19,952 nt of DNA from Neisseriales bacterium (GCA_008017145.1 SSGY01000061.1:1-19952), one strand, 5' to 3'. Positions 6,475 to 14,888 are shown, counted from the first letter of the stretch. Notes: generated by a model from the letters alone, not told the origin. Made by a program: numbers and translations.

Positions 6475-9400
6475 TAAATTTTATCGTCGATACTCATTAA
6501 CTGTACATTCCCACCCGTTGCCGTAATATTAATACTTACCGTGCGTTCGGTTACTAAGAAATGTATATTATAGCCATGATCTGCTTCTTGCATTACACCA
6601 GTTAACAAACTGTCACGCTTCGCCAATTCATTTTTTATATTCGTCAAATTAGCGTAGTTTTTGCTTACTAACAAGACATGAATTAATTCAACCTTAGTAA
6701 GATCGCTAGTGAAGTATGATTTATTCGGAAGATAACGTCCTAGACTATCTGCAACCCCATCCTTCGGTAAAATCACCTGATTACCACTTGCTAAAGCATA
6801 AATCACCTGAACACAATACTCATACAAGCTATCTGCCAAACATCCGACAAAGCCACGGGCGGCAAACAACATAAAGTTGCGTTCACCAGTTGGACCAGGT
6901 AATTCAATTTGCTCGGTTAATGGCGAAATTCCTTTTAACCGCGTAGCTAATGCCAATAATTCAGTAATCTGCGCTTGATCAAGAGATAATTGTCCAAGGC
7001 TATTAACAAAATTATCCAACTGCGCAAAATTCACGGCTTTTTTAGTAACTTTAGACTGAGGATGCGCTGCAGTATGCACCAAACGATATAAATACAATGA
7101 TCCACCAGCTTTAGGTCCAGTTCCAGATAATCCTTCACCGCCAAATGGCTGAACACCAACCACTGCACCAACCGTATTACGATTGATATAAATATTACCA
7201 GCCTTGATATTATTATAAACTTTGGCAGCAGTCTCTTCTAAACGACTGTGTAAGCCCTGAGTTAGTCCATAACCACTACTATTAATCTCCGCAATTACTT
7301 TATCTAAATCTTCACCAGCAAAGCGAATAATGTGAATAACCGGGCCAAATACTTCGCGTTTTAATTCTTTAATTGAACCAATTTCAAATACGGTTGGCGC
7401 GACAAAAATTCCATCAGCACATTCTGGCTGAAGTTTAGTTTGATAGCACATCCGCGCAGTTTTTTTCAATTTATCAATATGATCCAGTAGCACTTTTTGC
7501 GCCTTAGTATCGATTACCGGACCAACATCAGTATTTAATAAAGACGGATTACCAACGCGTAGATCATCCATTGCGCCTTTTAGCATTTTGATAGTTTTAT
7601 CAGCAATATCGGCTTGTAAATATAACACGCGCAATGCCGAGCAACGTTGTCCAGCACTATCAAAACCAGAGGTAACCACATCCAGCACCACTTGTTCTGG
7701 TAAGGCGGTTGAATCGACAATCATCGCATTTTGACCGCCCGTTTCGGCAATTAACACTCCAGAATCGGCCTTAGATGCTAAATTTTGATTAATCGTTTGC
7801 GCTACTTCGGTAGAACCAGTGAAAATAACGCCAGCAACTCGTGGGTCTTTAGTTAGCTGATTACCAATAATGCTACCACTACCGATCATTAACTGTACTG
7901 CCGCAGGAGGAACACCAGCTTCATGCATTAGTTTTACTGCATAATGAGCAATTAAATTAGTCTGCGCTGATGGTTTAGCAATTACAGTATTACCTGCAAC
8001 CAAACTACTCACTACTTCACCAACAAAAATTGCCAATGGGAAATTCCATGGACTAATACAAATTACGGGACCAAGTGCCTGATGAGTATCATTATTAAAC
8101 TCATTACTTACCTGAGCGGCATAGTAACGACAGAAGTCAACCGCCTCACGTACTTCAGCAATTCCATTACTTAGTGTTTTACCTGCCTCACGCACAACAA
8201 TATTTAAAATCTCATAGTAATTTTGCTCAAGCAAATCGGCAAACTTAACAATCATTGCCGCGCGTTCTGCCGGAGCTGTTTGTGACCACGCAGGAAAAGC
8301 ACTGACTGCATTACTAACCGCAACACCAACTTCATCCAAATTAGCATTCAACACTTCGCCAACCGTATCATTTTTATTAGCTGGATTAATAACTGGTTTA
8401 GCCTCGCGTTCGCTAATTACATAATCCCACAACAATGGTTCAGCGCGATAAGTTTTAGTTTGAAATTGATTTAATTTAGCTTCTAATTCACTAAGCTGAA
8501 ATTCATCTGATAAATCTAAACCTAATGAATTAATTCGGTTACCTGGATAAATATGGCTTGGTTTATTGAAGAACGGATTAGATGCCCGCTCAGCTTTCTG
8601 CACTAACTCAACTGGACTTACGACTAATTCACTAACCGGAATTGTCGGATCAACTAATTGATGTACAAAAGAAGAATTTGCACCGTTTTCTAATAAACGA
8701 CGTACTAAGTATGCCAATAAAGTTTCATAAGTTCCAACTGGTGCATATACTCGGCAAGTTAGATTTAAATGCTCTTTACCAACTACGTTGTTATAAAGAG
8801 TTTCGCCCATCCCAAATAAACACTGGAATTCAAATTCTTTATCTTCGGCTTTTGCCATCGTATAAATTGCCGCTAAGCTATATGCATTGTGAGTGGCAAA
8901 TGCTGGATAGATTTCACTTTGTGCTGAGAGCATTTTACGCGCACAAGCTAAATATGACAAATCGGTATAGAATTTACGCGTAAACACTGGATAATCAATC
9001 TGACCATCAACCTGTGCTTTTTTAATTTCACTATCCCAATAAGCACCTTTAACCAAGCGCACCATAATTCGATTATTGGCACGTTTTGCCAAATCAATTA
9101 CATAATCGATTACATATGGTGCACGACGTTGATACGCCTGAATGACGAAGCCAATTCCGCCAAAGCCTGCCAAGTCTTTATCCAAAACTAATTTTTCTAG
9201 TAAATCAATCGAAATTTCTAAACGTTCACTCTCCTCAGCATCAATAAACAGTGCAATTTGATATTGTTTTGCCAATAGATATAAATGTTTTAGCCGAGGG
9301 AATAGCTCACTCATTACACGATCACGTTGCGCACGTACATAACGAGGGTGAATCGCCGATAATTTAACCGAAATACCAGGACCATTTTTGGCACCACGCC

Positions 9401-10100
9401 CAGCATTAGCTTTGCCAACGGCATGGATTGCATCAATATAACTTTGCATGTATTTTTGCGCATCTTCGTCAGTTAAAGCCGCCTCGCCCAACATATCATA
9501 GGAGAACTGATAACCTTTGGCTTCTTGTGGTACTGAAGCTTTTAATGCGTCCTCAATATTTTCGCCCATCACAAACTGATTACCCATAAAGCGTACGGCT
9601 GTTCCCATCGCTTTACGAATTAATGGTTCACCCCATTTACCAGCTAATTTAATAATACTTGAAGTTAAACTCTCTCGACTGTCAGCATTAACCAATTTAC
9701 CAGTTAATAATAATCCCCAACTTGAAGCATTTACAAAGAAATTATCACCCTTAGTATGGCTTTTCCAATCGCCAGTTTTAATTTTATCGCGGATCAACTT
9801 ATTTTGGGTGTATGAATCAGGAATCCGAAGGAGGCTCTCCGCCAGACACATCAAAGCAATACCTTCCTGAGTGGATAGTTTAAACTCTTGCATCAGCGCA
9901 TCAACACCTTTACCCTTGATTCGGTTAGTTCTTACTTTTTCAATTAACTCAGTTGCGAGTTGTTTAACCTCTGACTCTTTAGCAGCATCCCAGCCTAAAA
10001 TGGCTTCTAAATTTTCAATACAGGATTGCTCATTGTGACGATAATTTTGGCTAATGCGATTCTTTAATTCAGTTTGTGATTTGAGTGCGAGATTAAACAT
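6474..10100 (-). CDS. putA: Bifunctional proline dehydrogenase / L-glutamate gamma-semialdehyde dehydrogenase PutA
   Basis: PutA oxidises proline to glutamate in two coupled steps at the membrane. The 1208 residues show an N-terminal helical arm, then a FAD-dependent proline dehydrogenase barrel at about 190-480 (ISVKLSAIHPRY, FIDAEESERLE, YQRRAPYVIDY, RLVKGAYWDSEIK). An aldehyde dehydrogenase domain follows at about 565-1005, with ISPWNFPLAIF, the NAD-fold loop FTGSTEVAQ, Glu786 in ETGGQN and catalytic Cys820 in GQRCSALR. A C-terminal ALDH-like domain of about 190 residues ends in TGGNVQLMSIDD. There is no N-terminal ribbon-helix-helix domain, so this PutA should not repress its own gene as the trifunctional E. 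coli protein does. AAGG lies about 6-7 nt before the ATG. It stands alone, divergent from the HTH-dnaX pair. Confidence 0.95.
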   Translation of the reverse strand: MFNLALKSQTELKNRISQNYRHNEQSCIENLEAILGWDAAKESEVKQLATELIEKVRTNRIKGKGVDALMQEFKLSTQEGIALMCLAESLLRIPDSYTQNKLIRDKIKTGDWKSHTKGDNFFVNASSWGLLLTGKLVNADSRESLTSSIIKLAGKWGEPLIRKAMGTAVRFMGNQFVMGENIEDALKASVPQEAKGYQFSYDMLGEAALTDEDAQKYMQSYIDAIHAVGKANAGRGAKNGPGISVKLSAIHPRYVRAQRDRVMSELFPRLKHLYLLAKQYQIALFIDAEESERLEISIDLLEKLVLDKDLAGFGGIGFVIQAYQRRAPYVIDYVIDLAKRANNRIMVRLVKGAYWDSEIKKAQVDGQIDYPVFTRKFYTDLSYLACARKMLSAQSEIYPAFATHNAYSLAAIYTMAKAEDKEFEFQCLFGMGETLYNNVVGKEHLNLTCRVYAPVGTYETLLAYLVRRLLENGANSSFVHQLVDPTIPVSELVVSPVELVQKAERASNPFFNKPSHIYPGNRINSLGLDLSDEFQLSELEAKLNQFQTKTYRAEPLLWDYVISEREAKPVINPANKNDTVGEVLNANLDEVGVAVSNAVSAFPAWSQTAPAERAAMIVKFADLLEQNYYEILNIVVREAGKTLSNGIAEVREAVDFCRYYAAQVSNEFNNDTHQALGPVICISPWNFPLAIFVGEVVSSLVAGNTVIAKPSAQTNLIAHYAVKLMHEAGVPPAAVQLMIGSGSIIGNQLTKDPRVAGVIFTGSTEVAQTINQNLASKADSGVLIAETGGQNAMIVDSTALPEQVVLDVVTSGFDSAGQRCSALRVLYLQADIADKTIKMLKGAMDDLRVGNPSLLNTDVGPVIDTKAQKVLLDHIDKLKKTARMCYQTKLQPECADGIFVAPTVFEIGSIKELKREVFGPVIHIIRFAGEDLDKVIAEINSSGYGLTQGLHSRLEETAAKVYNNIKAGNIYINRNTVGAVVGVQPFGGEGLSGTGPKAGGSLYLYRLVHTAAHPQSKVTKKAVNFAQLDNFVNSLGQLSLDQAQITELLALATRLKGISPLTEQIELPGPTGERNFMLFAARGFVGCLADSLYEYCVQVIYALASGNQVILPKDGVADSLGRYLPNKSYFTSDLTKVELIHVLLVSKNYANLTNIKNELAKRDSLLTGVMQEADHGYNIHFLVTERTVSINITATGGNVQLMSIDDKI

Positions 10101-10136
10101 TTGACACCTTTGATTAGATTAAAATATTAGTCTAAG

Positions 10137-10142
10137 ATTATA
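10137..10142 (-). promoter_or_regulatory. Candidate -10 element for putA
   Basis: On the minus strand this reads TATAAT, a perfect -10 hexamer about 37 nt upstream of the putA ATG. No good -35 hexamer lies at 16-18 nt spacing, so the promoter may need an activator, or the match may be chance in AT-rich DNA. Confidence 0.35.
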
Positions 10143-10170
10143 CTATAAACTAGATTATTCGTGTGCCGAA

Positions 10171-10327
10171 ATGAAGCCAGCCTCAAACACGAAGCGCAGC
10201 TATACATGGTTGGTCTTTAAAAAAGCTCACTTCTGGTAATAAAGCCAGAGTTCAAGCGTGGAATGCAAAAGTTATGCGTATATGGGTTCAGAATCGCTTT
10301 ACTCAATATGATTATAAAACCCATTAA
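10171..10327 (+). pseudogene. Small basic ORF interrupted at an A6 run (possible frameshifted gene or remnant)
   Basis: From ATG 10171 one frame encodes 22 residues (MKPASNTKRSYTWLVFKK...) and stops at TAA 10240-10242. The next frame is open from 10175 to TAA 10325-10327 and carries protein-like sequence (LTSGNKARVQAWNAKVMRIW) but has no start codon of its own. The two join smoothly if one A is removed from the A6 run at 10219-10224, giving a single 51-residue, Lys/Arg/Trp-rich protein. I see no good ribosome-binding site before the ATG and do not recognise the product. It could be a decayed gene, a phase-variable or frameshifted small gene, a sequencing error in a homopolymer, or chance. Confidence 0.35.
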
Positions 10328-10381
10328 AACATAATAATTACATATTGTTAACACTAGAAGTGAGTTAAGTTTACTTGTAGC

Positions 10382-10396
10382 AACATACTGTATGTT
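10382..10396. promoter_or_regulatory. Palindrome over the start codon of the HTH gene, possible operator
   Basis: AACATAC-T-GTATGTT is a perfect 7-bp inverted repeat around one central base, and the ATG of the small HTH gene (10392-10394) lies in its right arm. A dimeric regulator bound here could block transcription or translation start. Autoregulation by the encoded HTH protein is one possibility. No binding evidence is available. Confidence 0.35.
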
Positions 10397-10691
10397 TTAC
10401 TTAAATTTACCACATAAATTTTTCATCTCTCACTTAAACTCAGGCACATATGCATTATTTTTATTGTGCAATAATTTTACTCAAGAAGAAATTGCAGCAA
10501 TGTTTCAAGTTACGCGTGGTACTATTACGCGTATGATTGTTGATCAAATTGCGCCAAAACTTGGAGTCATCGTAGCAAATGCTTCAAATGTTATCATAAA
10601 GGCCAAGCAAATTGGGTTTCAGTACCAATTACCTTTTAATCTATTTGGTGATACAATCGTTATAATTAATGATCATGAAAATATGGAATAA
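10392..10691 (+). CDS. Small LuxR-type helix-turn-helix protein
   Basis: The 99-residue protein has a GerE/LuxR-like HTH at about 22-70. FTQEEIAAMFQVTRGTITRM forms the two HTH helices, followed by VDQIAPKLGV and an ASNVIIKAKQIGF helix as in LuxR-type domains. There is no receiver or ligand-binding domain, so it is either a single-domain regulator or a fragment of a larger one. The 20 or so residues before the HTH do not resemble a known sensor. The ATG has no clear Shine-Dalgarno sequence and lies inside a 15-bp palindrome. It ends 6 bp before dnaX on the same strand, so the two are probably co-transcribed. The divergent neighbour is putA. The target is unknown. Confidence 0.55.
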   Translation: MFYLNLPHKFFISHLNSGTYALFLLCNNFTQEEIAAMFQVTRGTITRMIVDQIAPKLGVIVANASNVIIKAKQIGFQYQLPFNLFGDTIVIINDHENME

Positions 10692-10697
10692 CAAAAA

Positions 10698-12536
10698 ATG
10701 AATCACACTGTACTAGCTCGTAAATGGCGCCCGAAAAAATTTGCTGACTTAGTTGGCCAACAAAACACCGTGACTGTATTACAAAATATCATCAGCAGCG
10801 GTAGATTACATCATGCTTATTTGTTAACTGGAACGCGTGGGGTTGGTAAAACCACTATTGCACGGATTATCGCCAAAGCATTAAACTGTTTAAATCCACA
10901 AAACTCAGAGCCATGCGGCAGCTGTGAAAACTGTCAGCAAATTGATCGTGGACGTTATGTCGATGTAATTGAAATTGATGCGGCATCCAATACTGGCGTG
11001 GATAATATCCGCGAAGTACTGGAAAATGCCCAGTATGCACCGACCAGTGGCAAATATAAAATTTACATCATCGATGAAGTGCATATGCTCTCCAAATCAG
11101 CCTTTAACGCAATGCTAAAAACATTGGAAGAACCACCAGCCCACGTGGTATTTATTCTGGCAACGACGGATGTACAGAAGGTGCCAATAACAATACTTTC
11201 ACGTTGCTTACAGCTTAAATTGCGTAATCTGTCTGCTATAGAAATTGAAGATCATCTGCGCTATGTTCTAGAGCAAGAGCAAGTTGGTGCGGAGAGCGCA
11301 GCTCTAGAACTTCTAGCTCAAGCGGCAAATGGCAGCATGCGCGATGCACTCTCACTAACTGATCAGGCAATTGCTTTTTCCAATGCCAATATCACCGAGA
11401 TAATAACACGACAAATGCTTGGAATTAGTGAAAATAGCAGCATTATTGAAATTTTAACTGCCATTCAAAAAGCTGATAGCGTCAGCTTAATTAATATTTG
11501 CCAGCGTCTCAATAGTGAAGGTGTCAGTCTTGAAAATATTCTCGAGCAAATTAATTATAGTTTATTCAACATCGGGTTGGCACAACTAAGTCCACAGCCT
11601 CAGTTAAGCAATGAGCTCCAGAATTTAGCTAAATTAATTTCGTTACAAGATTGTCAGCTCTATTTTGAAATTAGTAATCTTGGCTTGGAACAAATACGTA
11701 AGGTACAAAATCAATATCCGGTTTTTGTAATGAATTTATTACGGATGATTGCTTTTACAATTGGCAGTCATCAAGATAAGCAGTTAATCATTCAAGCTGC
11801 AAATTGTACTACTGAGCTAGCCCCCACTACCGTTACTAGCACAACAGCGATACAGCAAGTTAAGGAAGAAAAATTAGCGAACACGCCTAAACCCACTGTC
11901 ACAGCAGAGTTAACTGAAAATATTCAAATTATGCAAGCGGTCACCCCTCAAGAAATAGAGAATGAACAGCAAAATGATCTGAAAACTAAAGAACTGGCAC
12001 CATGGGAAGAGTCAATAACAACCGAAGAAATACCGTTGGCAGCAGAGCCTGTCAACTCAGAGCAGTTAATCGCAGCGTTACCCGAGGAAACAGAGTCAAG
12101 ACAAGAAGTAACTGAAACCTCCAAAATTGAAGGACCATTGGATCAGTTTAGTAACTGGCTGGAATTTGTCAAGGCTATCGATTTAACTCAAATTGACAAA
12201 ACAATTGCAGTGGTTTTGAGTAATTGTTCACAAACTAACTCAAATAACCCGGATGAATTAACATTAGTAATTAATGACAGTTATCGACAATTGGTTACAA
12301 CTGCTTGTGTTGATCAAATTGAACAGATGCTCTTTAGTAAATATCAGCGTCATTTTGATTTAAGTTTTAATTTTGTGACTGAAATTCAGGATGGAACACT
12401 CAAAAGCCATAATCAAGCAGAAGCTAATGCGCTGCAGCAATCCGCTGAAGAAGCAATTCAGAGTGATTTGGTGATTCAGGATTTAATTATTAATTTTGCT
12501 GCCAAAATAGTGCCTAACTCGATTAAACCGCTATAG
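10698..12536 (+). CDS. dnaX: DNA polymerase III subunit tau/gamma DnaX
   Basis: This is the clamp-loader ATPase of the replicative polymerase. The 612 residues start MNHTVLARKWRPKKFADLVGQ, the typical DnaX N-terminus. They show Walker A GTRGVGKT (45-52), a four-cysteine zinc module (Cys64, 73, 76, 79), Walker B DEVH (126-129) and the sensor/arginine-finger SRC near 168-170. The AAA+ and collar domains run to about 360. An acidic Glu/Gln/Thr-rich linker follows at about 370-470, then a tau-specific C-terminal domain that in the family contacts the polymerase and helicase. I found no clear A AAA AAG slippery site for the short gamma form. recR and ybaB, common downstream neighbours, are absent; the gene ends in a terminator. 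Confidence 0.95.
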   Translation: MNHTVLARKWRPKKFADLVGQQNTVTVLQNIISSGRLHHAYLLTGTRGVGKTTIARIIAKALNCLNPQNSEPCGSCENCQQIDRGRYVDVIEIDAASNTGVDNIREVLENAQYAPTSGKYKIYIIDEVHMLSKSAFNAMLKTLEEPPAHVVFILATTDVQKVPITILSRCLQLKLRNLSAIEIEDHLRYVLEQEQVGAESAALELLAQAANGSMRDALSLTDQAIAFSNANITEIITRQMLGISENSSIIEILTAIQKADSVSLINICQRLNSEGVSLENILEQINYSLFNIGLAQLSPQPQLSNELQNLAKLISLQDCQLYFEISNLGLEQIRKVQNQYPVFVMNLLRMIAFTIGSHQDKQLIIQAANCTTELAPTTVTSTTAIQQVKEEKLANTPKPTVTAELTENIQIMQAVTPQEIENEQQNDLKTKELAPWEESITTEEIPLAAEPVNSEQLIAALPEETESRQEVTETSKIEGPLDQFSNWLEFVKAIDLTQIDKTIAVVLSNCSQTNSNNPDELTLVINDSYRQLVTTACVDQIEQMLFSKYQRHFDLSFNFVTEIQDGTLKSHNQAEANALQQSAEEAIQSDLVIQDLIINFAAKIVPNSIKPL

Positions 12537-12596
12537 TTTTGTTTTATACTTTAGTTTGTGTAAACTAGTTATACAACAAAATTGTTATTTCCAGAA

Positions 12597-12624
12597 AAAA
12601 GGAGGTCTTACACAACCTCCTTTT
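12597..12624. terminator. Bidirectional terminator between dnaX and pyk
   Basis: AAAAGGAGGT (12597-12606) and ACCTCCTTTT (12615-12624) form a perfect 10-bp stem with an 8-nt loop. The stem is flanked by A and T runs on both sides, so it can end both dnaX (+) and pyk (-) transcripts. Confidence 0.85.
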
Positions 12625-12634
12625 ATAAATATTA

Positions 12635-14053
12635 CTAAATTTTGATGATCTTCAGTGAATTGGTGCTACCAATTTTTGACACTCGCTCACCCATAGTTGC
12701 AATAATCATATCGCCTTCAGCCAAAATATGCTGACGACGCAAGAAATCACACGCCTCGTTAGCATGTTCATTAGAGTTAGTTGCGTGATGCTGCATAAAG
12801 AACGGATACACTCCACGATACATCGCCATGCTTTGTAATGCTTCTTGTGAGTCTGTAATCGCATAAATCGGCACACCACTAATTACGCGCGACATCCAGC
12901 GTGCGGTTGCACCCGAAGTAGTAAGTGCGACGATGGCTTTAGCTTCCATATGATATGCAGTAAACAATGCAGCCATGGAGATTGTTTGCTGTGTATTCGC
13001 AAATTTTTCATGAACAAAATGCGCTTCGATATTATTATCAGCCATTTTCTCCGCTTCTTCACATACCCGCGCCATTGTTTCAACGGCTTGCAACGGATAA
13101 TTACCACTAGCCGTTTCAGCAGAGAGCATTACCGCATCAGTTCCATCTAATACAGCATTGGCAATATCTGACACCTCTGCACGCGTTGCGACCGGGTTTT
13201 CAATCATTGATTCAAGCATTTGTGTTGCTACGATTGAAACTTTATGGTATTTGTGGCATAAGCGAACCATTTTCTTTTGCATCCCTGGAACTAATGCTTC
13301 ACCAACCTCTACTGCCAAATCACCACGGGCAACCATTACACCATCACTGGCTTTAATAATCGCATCAAGATTTTTGAACACGGCTTCAGTACGTTCGATT
13401 TTAGCAATTATTTGAGCTTTAGAACCAGCTTCAACTAATTTACGGCGTGCAAAAATGATATCGCCTTCTTCTTTAGGGAATGACACTGCTACATAATCCA
13501 GATTTTGAGTGGCAATAAATTTAATATCATCCAAATCTTTTTCGGTTAAAGCTGGCGCGGTTAAACCTCCGCCTAGTTTGTTAATACCTTTGTTATTTTT
13601 TAATACTCCACCTTGGGTTACATTACAAGTAATTTTGCTACCCTCTACCTTAGCAACTGTAAAGGTAATTTTTCCATCATCAAGAAGTAAAATATCTTGT
13701 GGTTTAACATCGTGAGCAAGTTCTTTGTAATCAACGCCAACTAATTTTGCATTACCTAATCCATCAAATGCGGTATCAAGGACGATAACATCGCCATTAG
13801 CCAGTTCAACCTGATTATTTTCGAATTTACTTACCCTAATTTTAGGACCTTGCAAATCGCCCATGATCGCCACAGGTACTGATAATTTTGCGGCAGTTTT
13901 GCGAATATTTTTTACATTCTCCGCTTGAAATTCATGTGTACCATGCGAAAAATTTAGGCGAAATACATTTACTCCGGCTTTAATTAATTTTTCCATCATT
14001 TCAAGACTTGATGATGCTGGTCCCATAGTTGCAATAATTTTTGTTTGTTTCAT
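12635..14053 (-). CDS. pyk: Pyruvate kinase
   Basis: Pyruvate kinase converts phosphoenolpyruvate and ADP to pyruvate and ATP. The 472-residue protein has the full set of motifs: TKIIATMGPASS at the N-terminus, FRLNFSHG, IMGDLQGPKIRV, the active-site signature IIAKIERTEAV with its catalytic Lys, MVARGDLAVEVG, and the ATQMLESMIENPVATRAEVSD and DGTDAVMLSAETASGNYP segments. A C-terminal allosteric domain begins about residue 345. Two ATGs are close together: 14059 leaves only 1 nt after AGGA, while 14053 leaves 7 nt, so the latter is chosen. The gene is single, convergent with dnaX and shares its terminator. Confidence 0.95.
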   Translation of the reverse strand: MKQTKIIATMGPASSSLEMMEKLIKAGVNVFRLNFSHGTHEFQAENVKNIRKTAAKLSVPVAIMGDLQGPKIRVSKFENNQVELANGDVIVLDTAFDGLGNAKLVGVDYKELAHDVKPQDILLLDDGKITFTVAKVEGSKITCNVTQGGVLKNNKGINKLGGGLTAPALTEKDLDDIKFIATQNLDYVAVSFPKEEGDIIFARRKLVEAGSKAQIIAKIERTEAVFKNLDAIIKASDGVMVARGDLAVEVGEALVPGMQKKMVRLCHKYHKVSIVATQMLESMIENPVATRAEVSDIANAVLDGTDAVMLSAETASGNYPLQAVETMARVCEEAEKMADNNIEAHFVHEKFANTQQTISMAALFTAYHMEAKAIVALTTSGATARWMSRVISGVPIYAITDSQEALQSMAMYRGVYPFFMQHHATNSNEHANEACDFLRRQHILAEGDMIIATMGERVSKIGSTNSLKIIKI

Positions 14054-14101
14054 ATTCATTTCCTGTATTTTGAGTGTTTATTGAGCATAACTCCGGACAT
14101 A

Positions 14102-14110
14102 ATTTTAACA
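14102..14110 (-). promoter_or_regulatory. Candidate extended -10 promoter for pyk
   Basis: On the minus strand this reads TGT-TAAAAT, an extended -10 pattern about 49 nt before the pyk ATG. No convincing -35 accompanies it. Confidence 0.3.
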
Positions 14111-14166
14111 TTTTGGCAGAATTATGCGTAACTGATTGCCTATGCTAGACTACGCTACAAATGGCC

Positions 14167-14862
14167 CTATTGTCCAAGTAAAAAAATCACCTCTTGTTTA
14201 TCCAAGCGCAGAGGCTTACGCTGCCATTGCCCAATTGTTTTACTAATTATCTGTTGTTCGGCTGTCATTAAGTTAATCCCCACACAGAGTTTAATTTCAT
14301 GATTAAGGCTGCTTATCATTGCATCAAATAAATGTTGATTACGAAATGGAGCCTCAATAAATATTTGAGTAATACCCTCTTTGAGAATTTGCCCCTCAAG
14401 CTGCTTGAGTCGTGTTTTGCGGGTGGCTGGTTCAGCAGGCAAATAACCCAGAAAACTGAATTTCTGCCCATTCAATCCACTAGCCATTAGAGTTAATAAG
14501 ATCGAGCTTGGTCCAATTAACGGCACAACAGTAAACCCCATTGCATGCGCAATACTTACTACCCGACTCCCCGGATCAGCTACAGCCGGACAACCACAAT
14601 CCGAGATCAACCCGACATCAAATCCTTGTTTAAGCGGTTCAATCAAAGCACTATAGTCCTGCTTATGTTTGTTGAGTTCCAGCACTTCAAGCTGCTGTAA
14701 TGGTAAAGCTAAACCAAGCTGTTTGAGATGCGCACGCCCGATTTTAGCCGTTTCAACAATAAAATGTTTAAGATGATGAATTTGCTCCTTTTGCTCTTCA
14801 ATCAGAACGGAAGCTGCGATCTCTGGATTGAGACTGGTTGGAATCAAATATAAATTTGGCAT
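14167..14862 (-). CDS. RsmI-like SAM-dependent methyltransferase (tetrapyrrole methylase fold)
   Basis: The 231-residue protein has the tetrapyrrole (corrin/porphyrin) methylase fold and belongs with the RsmI group. It begins MPNLYLIPTSL, has a SAM-binding segment ISDCGCPAVADPGS, then VVPLIGPSSILLTLMASGLNG, FSFLGYLPAEPATRKTRLKQLE and IFIEAPFRNQHLFDAM. RsmI methylates the 2'-O of C1402 in 16S rRNA. This protein is shorter than RsmI (about 280) and its SDCGCPAVADPG differs from the usual SDAGTPLISDPG, so it is probably a paralogue whose substrate is unknown. A GTG start four codons upstream (14872-14874) is possible, but an extended -10 at 14889-14897 would place the transcript start only about 8 nt before it, which favours ATG 14860-14862. 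Confidence 0.8.
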   Translation of the reverse strand: MPNLYLIPTSLNPEIAASVLIEEQKEQIHHLKHFIVETAKIGRAHLKQLGLALPLQQLEVLELNKHKQDYSALIEPLKQGFDVGLISDCGCPAVADPGSRVVSIAHAMGFTVVPLIGPSSILLTLMASGLNGQKFSFLGYLPAEPATRKTRLKQLEGQILKEGITQIFIEAPFRNQHLFDAMISSLNHEIKLCVGINLMTAEQQIISKTIGQWQRKPLRLDKQEVIFLLGQ

Positions 14863-14888
14863 GGTCTTACTCACTAAAATTTTGCCAG

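Noticed and set aside
8642..8983. Plus-strand open frame of 113 codons inside putA
   Set aside because: It lies fully within the conserved proline dehydrogenase part of putA on the other strand, with no ribosome-binding site or recognisable domain.
10226..10364. CTCACTTCT / AGAAGTGAG inverted repeat 130 bp apart
   Set aside because: A 9-bp match in AT-rich DNA at this distance is close to chance, and no transposase or target duplication goes with it.
10101..10391. Insertion sequence remnant in the putA-HTH gap
   Set aside because: The small broken ORF there does not resemble a transposase I know, and there are no terminal inverted repeats with target-site duplication.
11800..12130. Programmed frameshift site for a short DnaX (gamma) form
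   Set aside because: I looked for an A AAA AAG-type heptamer with a downstream stem in the linker region; only short A runs such as in GAAGAAAAATTA occur, not in a slippery phase.
12883..13715. Several open frames of 66-85 codons on both strands inside pyk
   Set aside because: All overlap the strongly conserved pyruvate kinase coding sequence in other frames and show no protein-family pattern.
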